A stretch of 64,000 nt of DNA. Source: Acidobacteriota bacterium. GTDB taxonomy: Bacteria; Acidobacteriota; Vicinamibacteria; Vicinamibacterales; UBA2999. Positions 50,172 through 57,986 of this stretch are shown one piece after another. The notes beneath the pieces are model-generated. The model searched no databases. It was given only the letters and a program-made list of their open reading frames with translations, and had not been told where the DNA came from. Location of the stretch: NCBI GenBank assembly GCA_018000455.1, contig JAGNJW010000009.1, forward strand, positions 1-64,000, written 5' to 3'. Each line of letters begins with the position of its first letter. The stretch's first letter is position 1. The translations under genes and the position numbers were made by a program.

Positions 50172-52448
50172 TCAGGGCGCCGGTGCTGGCGTCAGCGCGA
50201 TGGTGAACGCATAGGTGCGGCTGCCCGATCCCGGGCTCGGGTTGGGTCGCGCCACCTGCGAGCTGGTGTCCAGCTCCAGCGTGTAGTCCCCTTCCGCGCA
50301 CACCTGATCCACCGTGCGCGTCGTCGTGGTCTGGAACACTGCGGTTCCGTTGCGGCGCACCGTGGCCACGAAGGCGGGCGTCGCACTCAGGCTGAACTGC
50401 GTGGTCGTGATATCGAAGCGGCACTGGAAAGTGCCGCCGGCCAACCGCACGCCCGCCCGGGTCTCGAGGAACACGCGGCTGTCGGCATCACCGGCGGCAC
50501 TGTTTCCCAGGTGCCCGCTCCCCGTAATCAGCGTCCGGTTGGTGTTGAATACGAGCACGACCTCGCTCTCGACGACGGTCGCGGTGCCTGGGTCCGGGTC
50601 GGCGGGGAGGCTCGACAGCTCTTCCGCGAAGACCCGGGCGCTCCCCTCACGCGTGATCGTGATCCCGGACGTCTGCGATCCCGCTCGCAACAGCTTGCGC
50701 GCTTCCACCTGCCGAGAGAGCAGCATGATCCGGTGCGGGCGCGACACGAAGATGACGCGCGTGAGCGCCAGGTCGTTCACCGTCGCCCGCAGATCGAACT
50801 GCGGTCCGAGCGCCGCGTTCTCCCGCGGCTTGATCAGCGTGCGCAGCGTCGCGCTGCCGGACTCCTGCGCGAAGGCAGGGGCGCCGATGTCGGCGCCACG
50901 GTCGGCCACCTCGAGCATCACCAGCGGACGCACGCCGTTCACCAGCGGCTGGCCATCGCTGAACTTCGGCTCGGCCGTGGCAACGAACTCGGCTCCGGCG
51001 TCGGGGATGACTCCAGGGTAGGTGATGTCGACAAAGATCTGAATGCACGACAGGCCGCGATTGGCGGCGTTGATGGGGTAGCCCAGCGTTTCCTTCCACA
51101 GCACCACTTCTCGCACGCGGGAGACGTGCACCTGGAAGTTGGCGCGGTCGGCCAGGCACGAGGCGTTGGCCGCCAGGCGTCGGCCCTCGAGCGCCCCAGG
51201 CAGCGCCTCGTTGATGGCCTCAAACTCTTCTTCCAGGCCCGACGTCGGGTCGAGGAACTCGGTCAACTGGAGCATGGCTTCAATCTGGGTCTTCTCGCGA
51301 AGCGCCACGCCGAGAAAATAATGCAGCGTCGGGTCGGGGTTGTTCGCGTTGGCGGCGTCGCGAATGGACGGCAATATGAACTGGTTGATCCAGCCGCGCA
51401 TGCCGGCGTTGATCTCAGCCGCTAATATCACGCGCACCGGCACCGGCACCGGAGAGTTCTCGAGGTCCGCGATGATCGTCGCGGCCTCGCTCAGGTTCTG
51501 CGCCATGATGCGGCACGCGGCGATGCCCACGGCGGAGGTCACGCTTGGGCCGCACACGCTTTGCGCAATGCCGCCGGTGCTGAAGTGAGACACGGCCAGG
51601 CTTACCGTCCGGCCCACGATGGTCACCGGAACGACCTCGAATCCGGTCCCGTCGTCCTTGGTGGTGAACCCGACGATGCCCGCGAGCGGAAGGCCCGGCG
51701 GCACGGTGACCGCCAGCGTGGCGGCCTGTTCCAACTGGAGGCCGTCGGGGCCGAAGCGGACGCCGCCGAGCAGCCTCGTGATCGGCAGGCCTGGCGCCGA
51801 CGCCAGCGGCGTGACCGAGATGGCCCTCTCGCCGATGAGCGACCCCGCGGGGAGCGTCAGCGTGTAGCCAGCGCCACTGCTGCCCGTCGCGCTGAGTGCC
51901 CCACCCGTCGCAGTGATGGTCCGCGTGGCGGTGCGATCGCCTTCCACCAGCAGGGTGGCCGGCTGGCGCAACTGCAACCCGCCAAACCGCACGGCGAGGA
52001 TGTCGCCTCCATCGATGCGATTGTCGGCGAAGCCGCCCGCGCGCACCGCCACCATGAAGATCTGGTAGGCGCCGAGGGGCTCGCTGCCGTTCCACACGTA
52101 GCTGAAGAGCGGGTCCACCGAGGCCGCAAAGGCGCCGCCGAGAGGCACACCGGTCGCCACTGGCAGGAACGCCGCAGGCTGCGCGATGGTCCCCAGGCGG
52201 GCCGCGCCCGATGGGCCCACCGTGGCGATGGTCACCCCGTCTGGCAGGATGACACCGGTGTAGAGATCGGCCGCGCCGACACCGCCGGGGCCGTTGGTGG
52301 CCGACAGCGAAAGGCGCAATTGATCCCCCGGATAGTAGATGACCTGGCTGGTCGACACGCCGAGGTCCAACCCAGGCTGGGCGGACACCGCGGCCGAGAA
52401 GACCACGAGGAGAGCGGCCACGACGGGGAGACGCTTCAGGGTCGACAT
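50172..52448 (-). CDS. Large secreted protein of unknown function
   Basis: 758 residues from the ATG at 52448, signal peptide 'VVAALLVVFSAAVSAQ'. The first ~130 residues look like a surface beta domain ('VIYYPGDQLRLSLSATNGPG'). A second region ('GGALSATGSSGAGYTLTLPA', 'GERAISVTPL', 'VPPGLPLAGIVGFTTKDDG') resembles ZU5-like or Ig-like sandwich domains in which such a protein self-cleaves or binds. A helical middle ('MAQNLSEAATIIADL') and a beta-rich end ('GGTFQCRFDITTTQFSLSAT') follow. I recognise no catalytic motif. Gene preceded by a 19-codon leader ORF with a better ribosome site, two bases before this ATG. Confidence 0.6.
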   Translation of the reverse strand: MSTLKRLPVVAALLVVFSAAVSAQPGLDLGVSTSQVIYYPGDQLRLSLSATNGPGGVGAADLYTGVILPDGVTIATVGPSGAARLGTIAQPAAFLPVATGVPLGGAFAASVDPLFSYVWNGSEPLGAYQIFMVAVRAGGFADNRIDGGDILAVRFGGLQLRQPATLLVEGDRTATRTITATGGALSATGSSGAGYTLTLPAGSLIGERAISVTPLASAPGLPITRLLGGVRFGPDGLQLEQAATLAVTVPPGLPLAGIVGFTTKDDGTGFEVVPVTIVGRTVSLAVSHFSTGGIAQSVCGPSVTSAVGIAACRIMAQNLSEAATIIADLENSPVPVPVRVILAAEINAGMRGWINQFILPSIRDAANANNPDPTLHYFLGVALREKTQIEAMLQLTEFLDPTSGLEEEFEAINEALPGALEGRRLAANASCLADRANFQVHVSRVREVVLWKETLGYPINAANRGLSCIQIFVDITYPGVIPDAGAEFVATAEPKFSDGQPLVNGVRPLVMLEVADRGADIGAPAFAQESGSATLRTLIKPRENAALGPQFDLRATVNDLALTRVIFVSRPHRIMLLSRQVEARKLLRAGSQTSGITITREGSARVFAEELSSLPADPDPGTATVVESEVVLVFNTNRTLITGSGHLGNSAAGDADSRVFLETRAGVRLAGGTFQCRFDITTTQFSLSATPAFVATVRRNGTAVFQTTTTRTVDQVCAEGDYTLELDTSSQVARPNPSPGSGSRTYAFTIALTPAPAP

Positions 52449-52450
52449 GC

Positions 52451-52510
52451 CTAGACCCTGCCGAGCACGGCACCGAACACGAGGGAGGCAACAACGCTGA
52501 CAGTCTTCAT
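52451..52510 (-). CDS. 19-residue leader peptide ORF
   Basis: ATG at 52510 to TAG at 52451, protein MKTVSVVASLVFGAVLGRV. It has GGAGC upstream at a good distance and looks like a signal peptide. The stop is 2 nt before the ATG of the 758-residue gene, whose own ATG lacks a ribosome site. So the large gene may be translated only by reinitiation after this leader. Too short for most gene callers. It could also be a decayed first start of the same gene. Confidence 0.45.
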   Translation of the reverse strand: MKTVSVVASLVFGAVLGRV

Positions 52511-52638
52511 GACACAGGCTCCGATTCCAACCGGCCGCTGGCGACGGTTGCGATCCAGCCCCGCGGACTGGGGGGCTACTGTAGGTGGCGCAAAGTCCCG
52601 GGGGTTTCGTCGGACCCGATGCCAGGAGTCGGTCTGGG

Positions 52639-52722
52639 ATGGCCGACATCACCGAACAGCTCACTGAATGGCAGGCGGGCGACCGCGGGGCCATTGACGC
52701 CCTGACGCGCGCCCTCGGTGGG
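52639..52722 (+). pseudogene. Remnant of a kinase-linked ECF sigma factor gene, in frame with kbl
   Basis: The codons read 'MADITEQLTEWQAGDRGAID' then 'ALTRALGG', matching the start of the sigma factor at 50029 ('MADITELLSRWRAGDRGAFD', 'ELVPKVYG') before resemblance stops. There are no stop codons between it and kbl at 52774, so a naive gene call would fuse them. The remaining 325-base gap (52449-52773) holds the leader ORF, this remnant and the kbl promoter. Confidence 0.65.
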
Positions 52723-52760
52723 CCATGCTCGGCCACGATGCGTGTCAGCCGGCGCGGTCC

Positions 52761-52766
52761 TATAAT
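52761..52766 (+). promoter_or_regulatory. Consensus -10 TATAAT for kbl
   Basis: A perfect TATAAT ends 7 nt before the ATG at 52774, with no ribosome site, which supports 52774 as the start and a leaderless mRNA. Confidence 0.6.
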
Positions 52767-52773
52767 CCTCTGC

Positions 52774-53961
52774 ATGTCTTCGCGCCCCGATCCGCTTGGC
52801 TTCCTGCACGCTGAACTCGACGCCCTGAAAGCGCAGGGGCTGTACCGTACGCTGCGGGTGCTCGAGGGCGAGGCGCTCTCGCACGCCACCTACGACCACA
52901 CGTCGGTCGTCAACCTATCGTCGAACAACTACCTGGGCCTCACGACGCACCCGAAGCTGCGCCAGGCCGCGCTCGACGCGGTGCGCGAGTTCGGCGTCGG
53001 CTCGGGGGCGGTGCGCACCATCTCGGGCACGATGGCCATCCACGTCGAGCTCGAACGCCGGCTGGCGGCGTTCAAGGATGTCGAGGCCGTGGTCGTCTTC
53101 CAGAGCGGCTTTGCGGCCAATGCCGGCACGGTGGCGGCGGTGCTCACGAAAGAGGATGTCATCATCTCCGACAGCCTCAATCACGCCAGCATCATCGACG
53201 GCTGCCGGCTGAGCAAGGCGCCGATCAAAGTCTTTCCGCACAAGGACACCGCCGCCGCGCGCGCCATTTTGAAGGGCCTGCCGGCCGCGCAGCGCAAGCT
53301 GCTCATCACCGACGGCGTCTTCTCGATGGACGGCGATCTCGGGCCGCTACCCGCGCTCTGCGATCTCGCCGACGAGTTCGGCTGCATCATGATGGTCGAC
53401 GACGCTCACGCCAGCGGCGTCTTCGGCCGCCAGGGCCGCGGCACCGTCGATCACTTCGGTTGCCAAGGCCGCGTCGACATCCAGGTGGGTACGCTCTCGA
53501 AGGCCATCGGCGTGCTCGGTGGCTACGTCGCCGGCACGCGCGCCCTCATCGACTTCCTGCACCACCGCGCCCGGCCGTTTCTCTTCTCCACGTCACACCC
53601 GCCGGCCGTGACTGCTGCCTGCATCGCCGCGCTCGACGTGCTCGAAAGCGAGCCCCAGTGGATGGCGCAGCTCTGGGACAACACGCGCTTCTTCAAGGCC
53701 GGACTCACGGCGCTCGGCTTCAACACCGGCGCGAGTGAAAGCCCGATCACACCGGTCATCGTCGGCGAGGCGTCGCTGGCCGCCACCATGTCCGACAAGC
53801 TGTTCGCCAAGGGCGTCTTCGCTCAGAGTATCGGCTTCCCGACGGTGGCCAAGGACCAGGCCCGACTGCGCACCATCGTGTCGGCCACCCACACTCGCGA
53901 CGACCTGCAGTTCGCCCTCGACCGGATGGCCGAGGTCGGCCGGGAACTCGGCGTCATCTAG
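52774..53961 (+). CDS. kbl: Glycine C-acetyltransferase / AONS-family PLP enzyme
   Basis: 395 residues, alpha-oxoamine synthase fold: 'VVNLSSNNYLGLTTHPKLRQ', 'GVGSGAVRTISGTMAIHVEL', 'VFQSGFAANAGTV', 'DSLNHASIIDGCRLSKA', 'MVDDAHASGVFGRQGRGTVD', and the Schiff-base Lys243 in 'VGTLSKAIGVLGGYVAG'. The length and 'GRGTVDHFG' fit 2-amino-3-ketobutyrate CoA ligase (kbl) better than BioF, but without tdh next to it the choice is not certain. An in-frame start at 52585 would add 63 residues made of a sigma-factor remnant. Confidence 0.82.
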   Translation: MSSRPDPLGFLHAELDALKAQGLYRTLRVLEGEALSHATYDHTSVVNLSSNNYLGLTTHPKLRQAALDAVREFGVGSGAVRTISGTMAIHVELERRLAAFKDVEAVVVFQSGFAANAGTVAAVLTKEDVIISDSLNHASIIDGCRLSKAPIKVFPHKDTAAARAILKGLPAAQRKLLITDGVFSMDGDLGPLPALCDLADEFGCIMMVDDAHASGVFGRQGRGTVDHFGCQGRVDIQVGTLSKAIGVLGGYVAGTRALIDFLHHRARPFLFSTSHPPAVTAACIAALDVLESEPQWMAQLWDNTRFFKAGLTALGFNTGASESPITPVIVGEASLAATMSDKLFAKGVFAQSIGFPTVAKDQARLRTIVSATHTRDDLQFALDRMAEVGRELGVI

Positions 53962-53978
53962 GGCCGTAGTACCCGGCG

Positions 53979-55187
53979 ATGGCCCCCCTGTCGCGCGCGC
54001 GGGAATTTTTCTCCGCCTACACGCAGGATCTGACGAGCGACGAGCTCGGCAAGGTCTTCACGCGTGACGCGCCCGAGGCCTACCGGTTCTTCACCCGCGG
54101 CGTCGACAGCAAGACGTTCAGGGCGCTGCCTCGCCACACCCGGATGCTCAGGTGGACGCAGGCCTTCTTCACGGCGTTCACCATGCGCCTCACGCCAGCC
54201 CGCCGCGCCATCTACGGCGTGGCGCTGCTGTCGGCGGCCTTCGGCGTCGTGTCGCTCTTCCGCGGCATCAGCGTCTTCGGCGTGCCGGTCGTGATCCCGC
54301 CGTTCTTCTTCCGCATCGGCGTGCCAACGCTGGCCTTCCAGCCAGGCACCAACTGGCTCATCTTCGCCTTCGCGCTGATGAACCTCATCGTGCTGCTCGA
54401 GGTCTTCGACCGGCTGTCGCTCAAGCGCGACCTCGAGGTGGCGCGCGAGATCCAGCTGGCGATGCTGCCGGATGGCACGTGGTCGGGGCCGGGCGTGGAA
54501 GCGAGCGGGCTCACCCGGCCGGCCAACACCGTGGGCGGGGATTTCTACGACATCCTGCCGCGGCCCGACGGGCGCGTCATCGTCGCGCTGGGCGATGTGG
54601 CCGGCAAGGCCAGCCCGGCAGCACTGCTCATGGCGCTCTTCCTGGCCATGCTGCGCACGCTGGTGGACGACTACGCCTCGCCGCCCGAGCTGGTGCGCCG
54701 GCTCAACATCCAGGTATCGAAACACGCGCCGCCGTCGCGCTTCATCACGCTCTTCCTGGGGCTCTTCGATCCCCGCACGGGAGCACTGGAGTTCGTGAAT
54801 GCCGGCCAGACACCGCCGCTCCTGCTGCGGACCGGCGGGTCGGTCGAGCGCCTCTCGACGGGCGGCGTGGCGCTGGCGATGTTCGAGGGTTCGACCTACG
54901 AGTCGGGCTTCGCGCGGCTCGACCCCGGCGACGCGCTCATCATGTACAGCGACGGCATCACTGAGGCGGAGTCGCCGGCGGAAGTGATGTTCGACGAAGC
55001 GGGGCTGGAGGCCGCCGTGCGGGCCACAGCGGGCGTTTCAGCGGCCGTGCTCAGCCGCGCCGTATTCCGGGCCGTCGACGACCACCGCCGCGGTGAACGT
55101 CTCGCCGACGACCTCACGGTGCTGGTGCTGAGCCGGCCGATCGTGCCGCCCGTCCCGCCGCTCGTCCCCGCCGACGGGAACGTGTAG
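53979..55187 (+). CDS. RsbU/SpoIIE-type PP2C phosphatase with two to three membrane segments
   Basis: 402 residues. N-terminal ~70 residues, then hydrophobic helices near 80-100 and ~120-145. The phosphatase domain (~155-390) starts after 'DLEVAREIQLAMLP', a helix typical before RsbU catalytic domains. It has 'ANTVGGDFYDILP' and 'VALGDVAGKASPAALLMALF' (metal-binding Asp residues), 'MYSDGITEA' and 'LADDLTVLVLSR'. Such phosphatases reactivate anti-sigma-factor antagonists in stress signalling. No anti-sigma antagonist gene is near, but three kinase-linked sigma factors are. Starts 17 nt after kbl. Confidence 0.9.
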   Translation: MAPLSRAREFFSAYTQDLTSDELGKVFTRDAPEAYRFFTRGVDSKTFRALPRHTRMLRWTQAFFTAFTMRLTPARRAIYGVALLSAAFGVVSLFRGISVFGVPVVIPPFFFRIGVPTLAFQPGTNWLIFAFALMNLIVLLEVFDRLSLKRDLEVAREIQLAMLPDGTWSGPGVEASGLTRPANTVGGDFYDILPRPDGRVIVALGDVAGKASPAALLMALFLAMLRTLVDDYASPPELVRRLNIQVSKHAPPSRFITLFLGLFDPRTGALEFVNAGQTPPLLLRTGGSVERLSTGGVALAMFEGSTYESGFARLDPGDALIMYSDGITEAESPAEVMFDEAGLEAAVRATAGVSAAVLSRAVFRAVDDHRRGERLADDLTVLVLSRPIVPPVPPLVPADGNV

Positions 55188-55220
55188 CCGTCTGCGGCCC
55201 TTCTGGCGTCTAATCGGAGG

Positions 55221-57977
55221 ATGGGCCGGGCTTTCCTGCTGGCGGCCGTGCTGACGGCGTGGGCGCTGCCCGCAAACGCGCGACAACCAGACGCACCAGA
55301 TCCCGAAGAGCTCGTCCTGATGCGCACCATCCAGCGCATCGAGACGGCGCTCCTGTCGAGTGACAAGGCCGAGTGGCTGTCGCTCATCTCGGCCAATGCC
55401 GACGCCGCGGCGGCCGGCGACTTCTTCGATGCGGCCGTACCGCGCGGGGTCACGCGGGTCGTCGTCCACGAACGCGATCGCCTGCCGCTCGACGGCGCGC
55501 TCCCTGGCGACGGCTACCGGATGATCGTCGAGGTCTTCATCGAGAGCGGCACGCGCGGGCAGCTCTCGACGTGGCGGCTCGACCTGCGCCGGCCCACGCT
55601 CGCCGCCGCCGCGCCTGATGGCACCGACACGCCCTGGCGCATCATCGCGCAGGACAAGTTGACGCAGCTCGACGTCTTGCACCGCCTGGAGATCAACCGC
55701 GAGCGCATGTTCCAGGCGCGCAACATGGTGCTGACCTCCATCGACTTCGAGCTGAAGCTGCTGACGGGATCGGTGTTCGTCGGCGACACGGAGGAAGGCG
55801 TCACGGCGCTGGTGCTGCTCGGCGATGGCCTGATGACGTTTGCGCCGACGCCGAAGACCGAGCGCGGCCAAGTGCGGCTCTTTGCCGGCGACGAGAAGGT
55901 CGAGAGCCGCTTCGACACGGCGTTCGTGCGGGTCAACCCCTACGACTTCGATCAGGCCCTGTCGGCCGGCACGCTGACGAGCGTCGCCGCCGACGGGCAA
56001 TTGCTGTCGCGGGCCCGCGACATCTTCGACGAAGAAGTGTCGCGCTCGTTCAGCCTCGATCTGAGCGACATGAGCCGCGACACCTGGTCGATTCTGCCGC
56101 AGCCCGGCGACCTCCTCGCCGAAGTGCGCACGCGCCGCTGGCGCACGCTCACCTACGTGCGCGCCGGTGCCGAAGCCGAAGACGTGACGTTCTTCACGCG
56201 CGAGCGGCAGAAGAACATCGCCATCTATGCCTCGCCGCAGAAACTGGCCAGTCGCGGAGCGTTCTACAACGAAGACGACCTCACGGAGATCGACATCCTC
56301 GATCACGAGCTCGACATCGAGGTCTTCCCGGAGCGCCAGTGGATTGCCGGGACGTCGCGCATGACGCTGCGCGTCAAGTCGTCCATGCTCGCGGCGCTCA
56401 CTCTCAAACTGGCCGACAACCTGACCGTGTCGTCGGTCACGAGCCAGGAACTGGGCCGCCTGCTGTTCCTCAAGGTGCGCAACCAGAACTCGTTCGTCGT
56501 CAACCTGCCGGCTGCCGTACCGCGCGACTACGAACTGACGCTCACCATTCGCTACCAGGGCCGGCTCGACCGTCAAGCCATCGACTCGGAGTCGCTCCAG
56601 TCCGACCGCTCGGCGCGCCGCGATCCCGACTATCCGATCGTCGTGGCTGAGCCGAACTGGCTGTTGAGCAACCGGTCGGCGTGGTATCCGCAGTCGTCGG
56701 TCAGCGACTTCGCCACCGCCACGCTCCGTGTCGCCGTGCCGGTGGAGTACCTGGTCGCGGCGTCCGGGGTACCCGTCTCGAGCGAGCCCGAACTGCTGCC
56801 GCCGGCGTCCGGCATGCCGGCGCGCCACGCGTTCACGTTCCGCACCGGGCACCCGGTGCGGTATCTGGGCGCTGTCGTCAGCCGCATGACGCGCGTGGAC
56901 GCAGCGACGGTCGCGCTCGATATCGTCGTGCCGCCGTTGCCGCCGCCGCCGAAGTCGGTGACGCTCGCCCAGCTGCTGGCGCCGCCCAAGCCGCCGCCGG
57001 TCGGCGGGCGCAACACCGTGGAGCTCGTGACGATCGGCAACCGGCGGCAGGAAGGGCGCGCCCGGGAAGTGCTGGAGACGGCGGCCGACATCCTGCGCTT
57101 CTACGCGTCCCTGATGGGCGATGCGCCTTACCCCGCCTTCACCGTCGCCATGCTCGAAAGCGATCTGCCCGGCGGCCACAGCCCGGCCTACTTCGCCGTG
57201 CTCAACAATCCGTTGCCGATGACCCCGTTCGTCTGGCGCAACGATCCCGCCACCTTCAACGATTATCCCGAGTTCATCCTCGCGCACGAGATCGCACACC
57301 AGTGGTGGGGCCAGGCGGTGGGCTGGAAGAACTACCACGAGCAGTGGATCAGCGAGGGATTCGCGCAGTACTTCGCCACGCTCTACGCTCGCGAACTGCG
57401 CGGCGACCGCGCTTACCAGTCGGCGCTGCACAACCTGCGCCGCTGGTCGATGGAGTATTCCGACCAGGGCCCCATTTCGCTCGGCTACCGCCTGGGCCAT
57501 ATCAAGGGCCAATCGCGCGTCTTCCGCGCGCTCGTCTACAACAAGGGTGCGACGGTGCTGAACATGCTGCGTCGCCTGGTTGGCGACGAGGTGTTCCTGA
57601 ACGGGCTGCGGACGTTCTACGCCGAGCACCGTTACGACAAGGCCGGCACCGACGACCTGCGGCTGGCGATGGAGAAGGCCAGCGGCCGTCCGCTCGAGCG
57701 CTACTTCGAACGCTGGGTGCTCGATTCGTCTCTGCCGCGCGTGCGCTACACCACCACCATCAAGAGCGACGCCGTCGAGATTGGCTACGAGCAGCTCGGC
57801 GAGGTATTCGATCTTCCGGTGACGATCACCCTGCAGTACGCCGATGGCACGAGCGAGGATGCGGTGGTGGCCCTGACTGAGGCGTCGGGTACGGCCGTGG
57901 TGCCAGCGCGCAGGCCGGTGCGCGGCGTTGGCGTCAACCGTGACGACGCGGCGCTTGGCTACTTCGAGCGACGATAG
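55221..57977 (+). CDS. M1-family zinc aminopeptidase with long N-terminal region
   Basis: 918 residues, signal peptide ending 'ALPANARQ', CGGAGG before the ATG. Zinc site HExxH-x18-E: 'HEIAHQWWG' (His689, Glu690, His693) with Glu712 in 'WISEGFAQYFA'. The exopeptidase motif GxMEN is replaced by 'DLPGGHSPAYF', so amino-end specificity may be changed. The first ~360 residues do not look like an M1 N-domain; 'FTRERQKNIAIYASPQKLAS' leads to the start of a beta-sandwich ('IDILDHELDIEVFPERQWIA') near residue 350. Periplasmic or outer-membrane location expected. Convergent with the sulfatase gene, with only 9 nt between stops. Confidence 0.85.
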   Translation: MGRAFLLAAVLTAWALPANARQPDAPDPEELVLMRTIQRIETALLSSDKAEWLSLISANADAAAAGDFFDAAVPRGVTRVVVHERDRLPLDGALPGDGYRMIVEVFIESGTRGQLSTWRLDLRRPTLAAAAPDGTDTPWRIIAQDKLTQLDVLHRLEINRERMFQARNMVLTSIDFELKLLTGSVFVGDTEEGVTALVLLGDGLMTFAPTPKTERGQVRLFAGDEKVESRFDTAFVRVNPYDFDQALSAGTLTSVAADGQLLSRARDIFDEEVSRSFSLDLSDMSRDTWSILPQPGDLLAEVRTRRWRTLTYVRAGAEAEDVTFFTRERQKNIAIYASPQKLASRGAFYNEDDLTEIDILDHELDIEVFPERQWIAGTSRMTLRVKSSMLAALTLKLADNLTVSSVTSQELGRLLFLKVRNQNSFVVNLPAAVPRDYELTLTIRYQGRLDRQAIDSESLQSDRSARRDPDYPIVVAEPNWLLSNRSAWYPQSSVSDFATATLRVAVPVEYLVAASGVPVSSEPELLPPASGMPARHAFTFRTGHPVRYLGAVVSRMTRVDAATVALDIVVPPLPPPPKSVTLAQLLAPPKPPPVGGRNTVELVTIGNRRQEGRAREVLETAADILRFYASLMGDAPYPAFTVAMLESDLPGGHSPAYFAVLNNPLPMTPFVWRNDPATFNDYPEFILAHEIAHQWWGQAVGWKNYHEQWISEGFAQYFATLYARELRGDRAYQSALHNLRRWSMEYSDQGPISLGYRLGHIKGQSRVFRALVYNKGATVLNMLRRLVGDEVFLNGLRTFYAEHRYDKAGTDDLRLAMEKASGRPLERYFERWVLDSSLPRVRYTTTIKSDAVEIGYEQLGEVFDLPVTITLQYADGTSEDAVVALTEASGTAVVPARRPVRGVGVNRDDAALGYFERR

Positions 57978-57986
57978 CCGCCAGGC

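Noticed and set aside
55038..57629. An 863-codon minus-strand frame opposite the M1 peptidase
   Set aside because: Antisense shadow; no signal peptide or motif, while the plus strand has a full zinc site.
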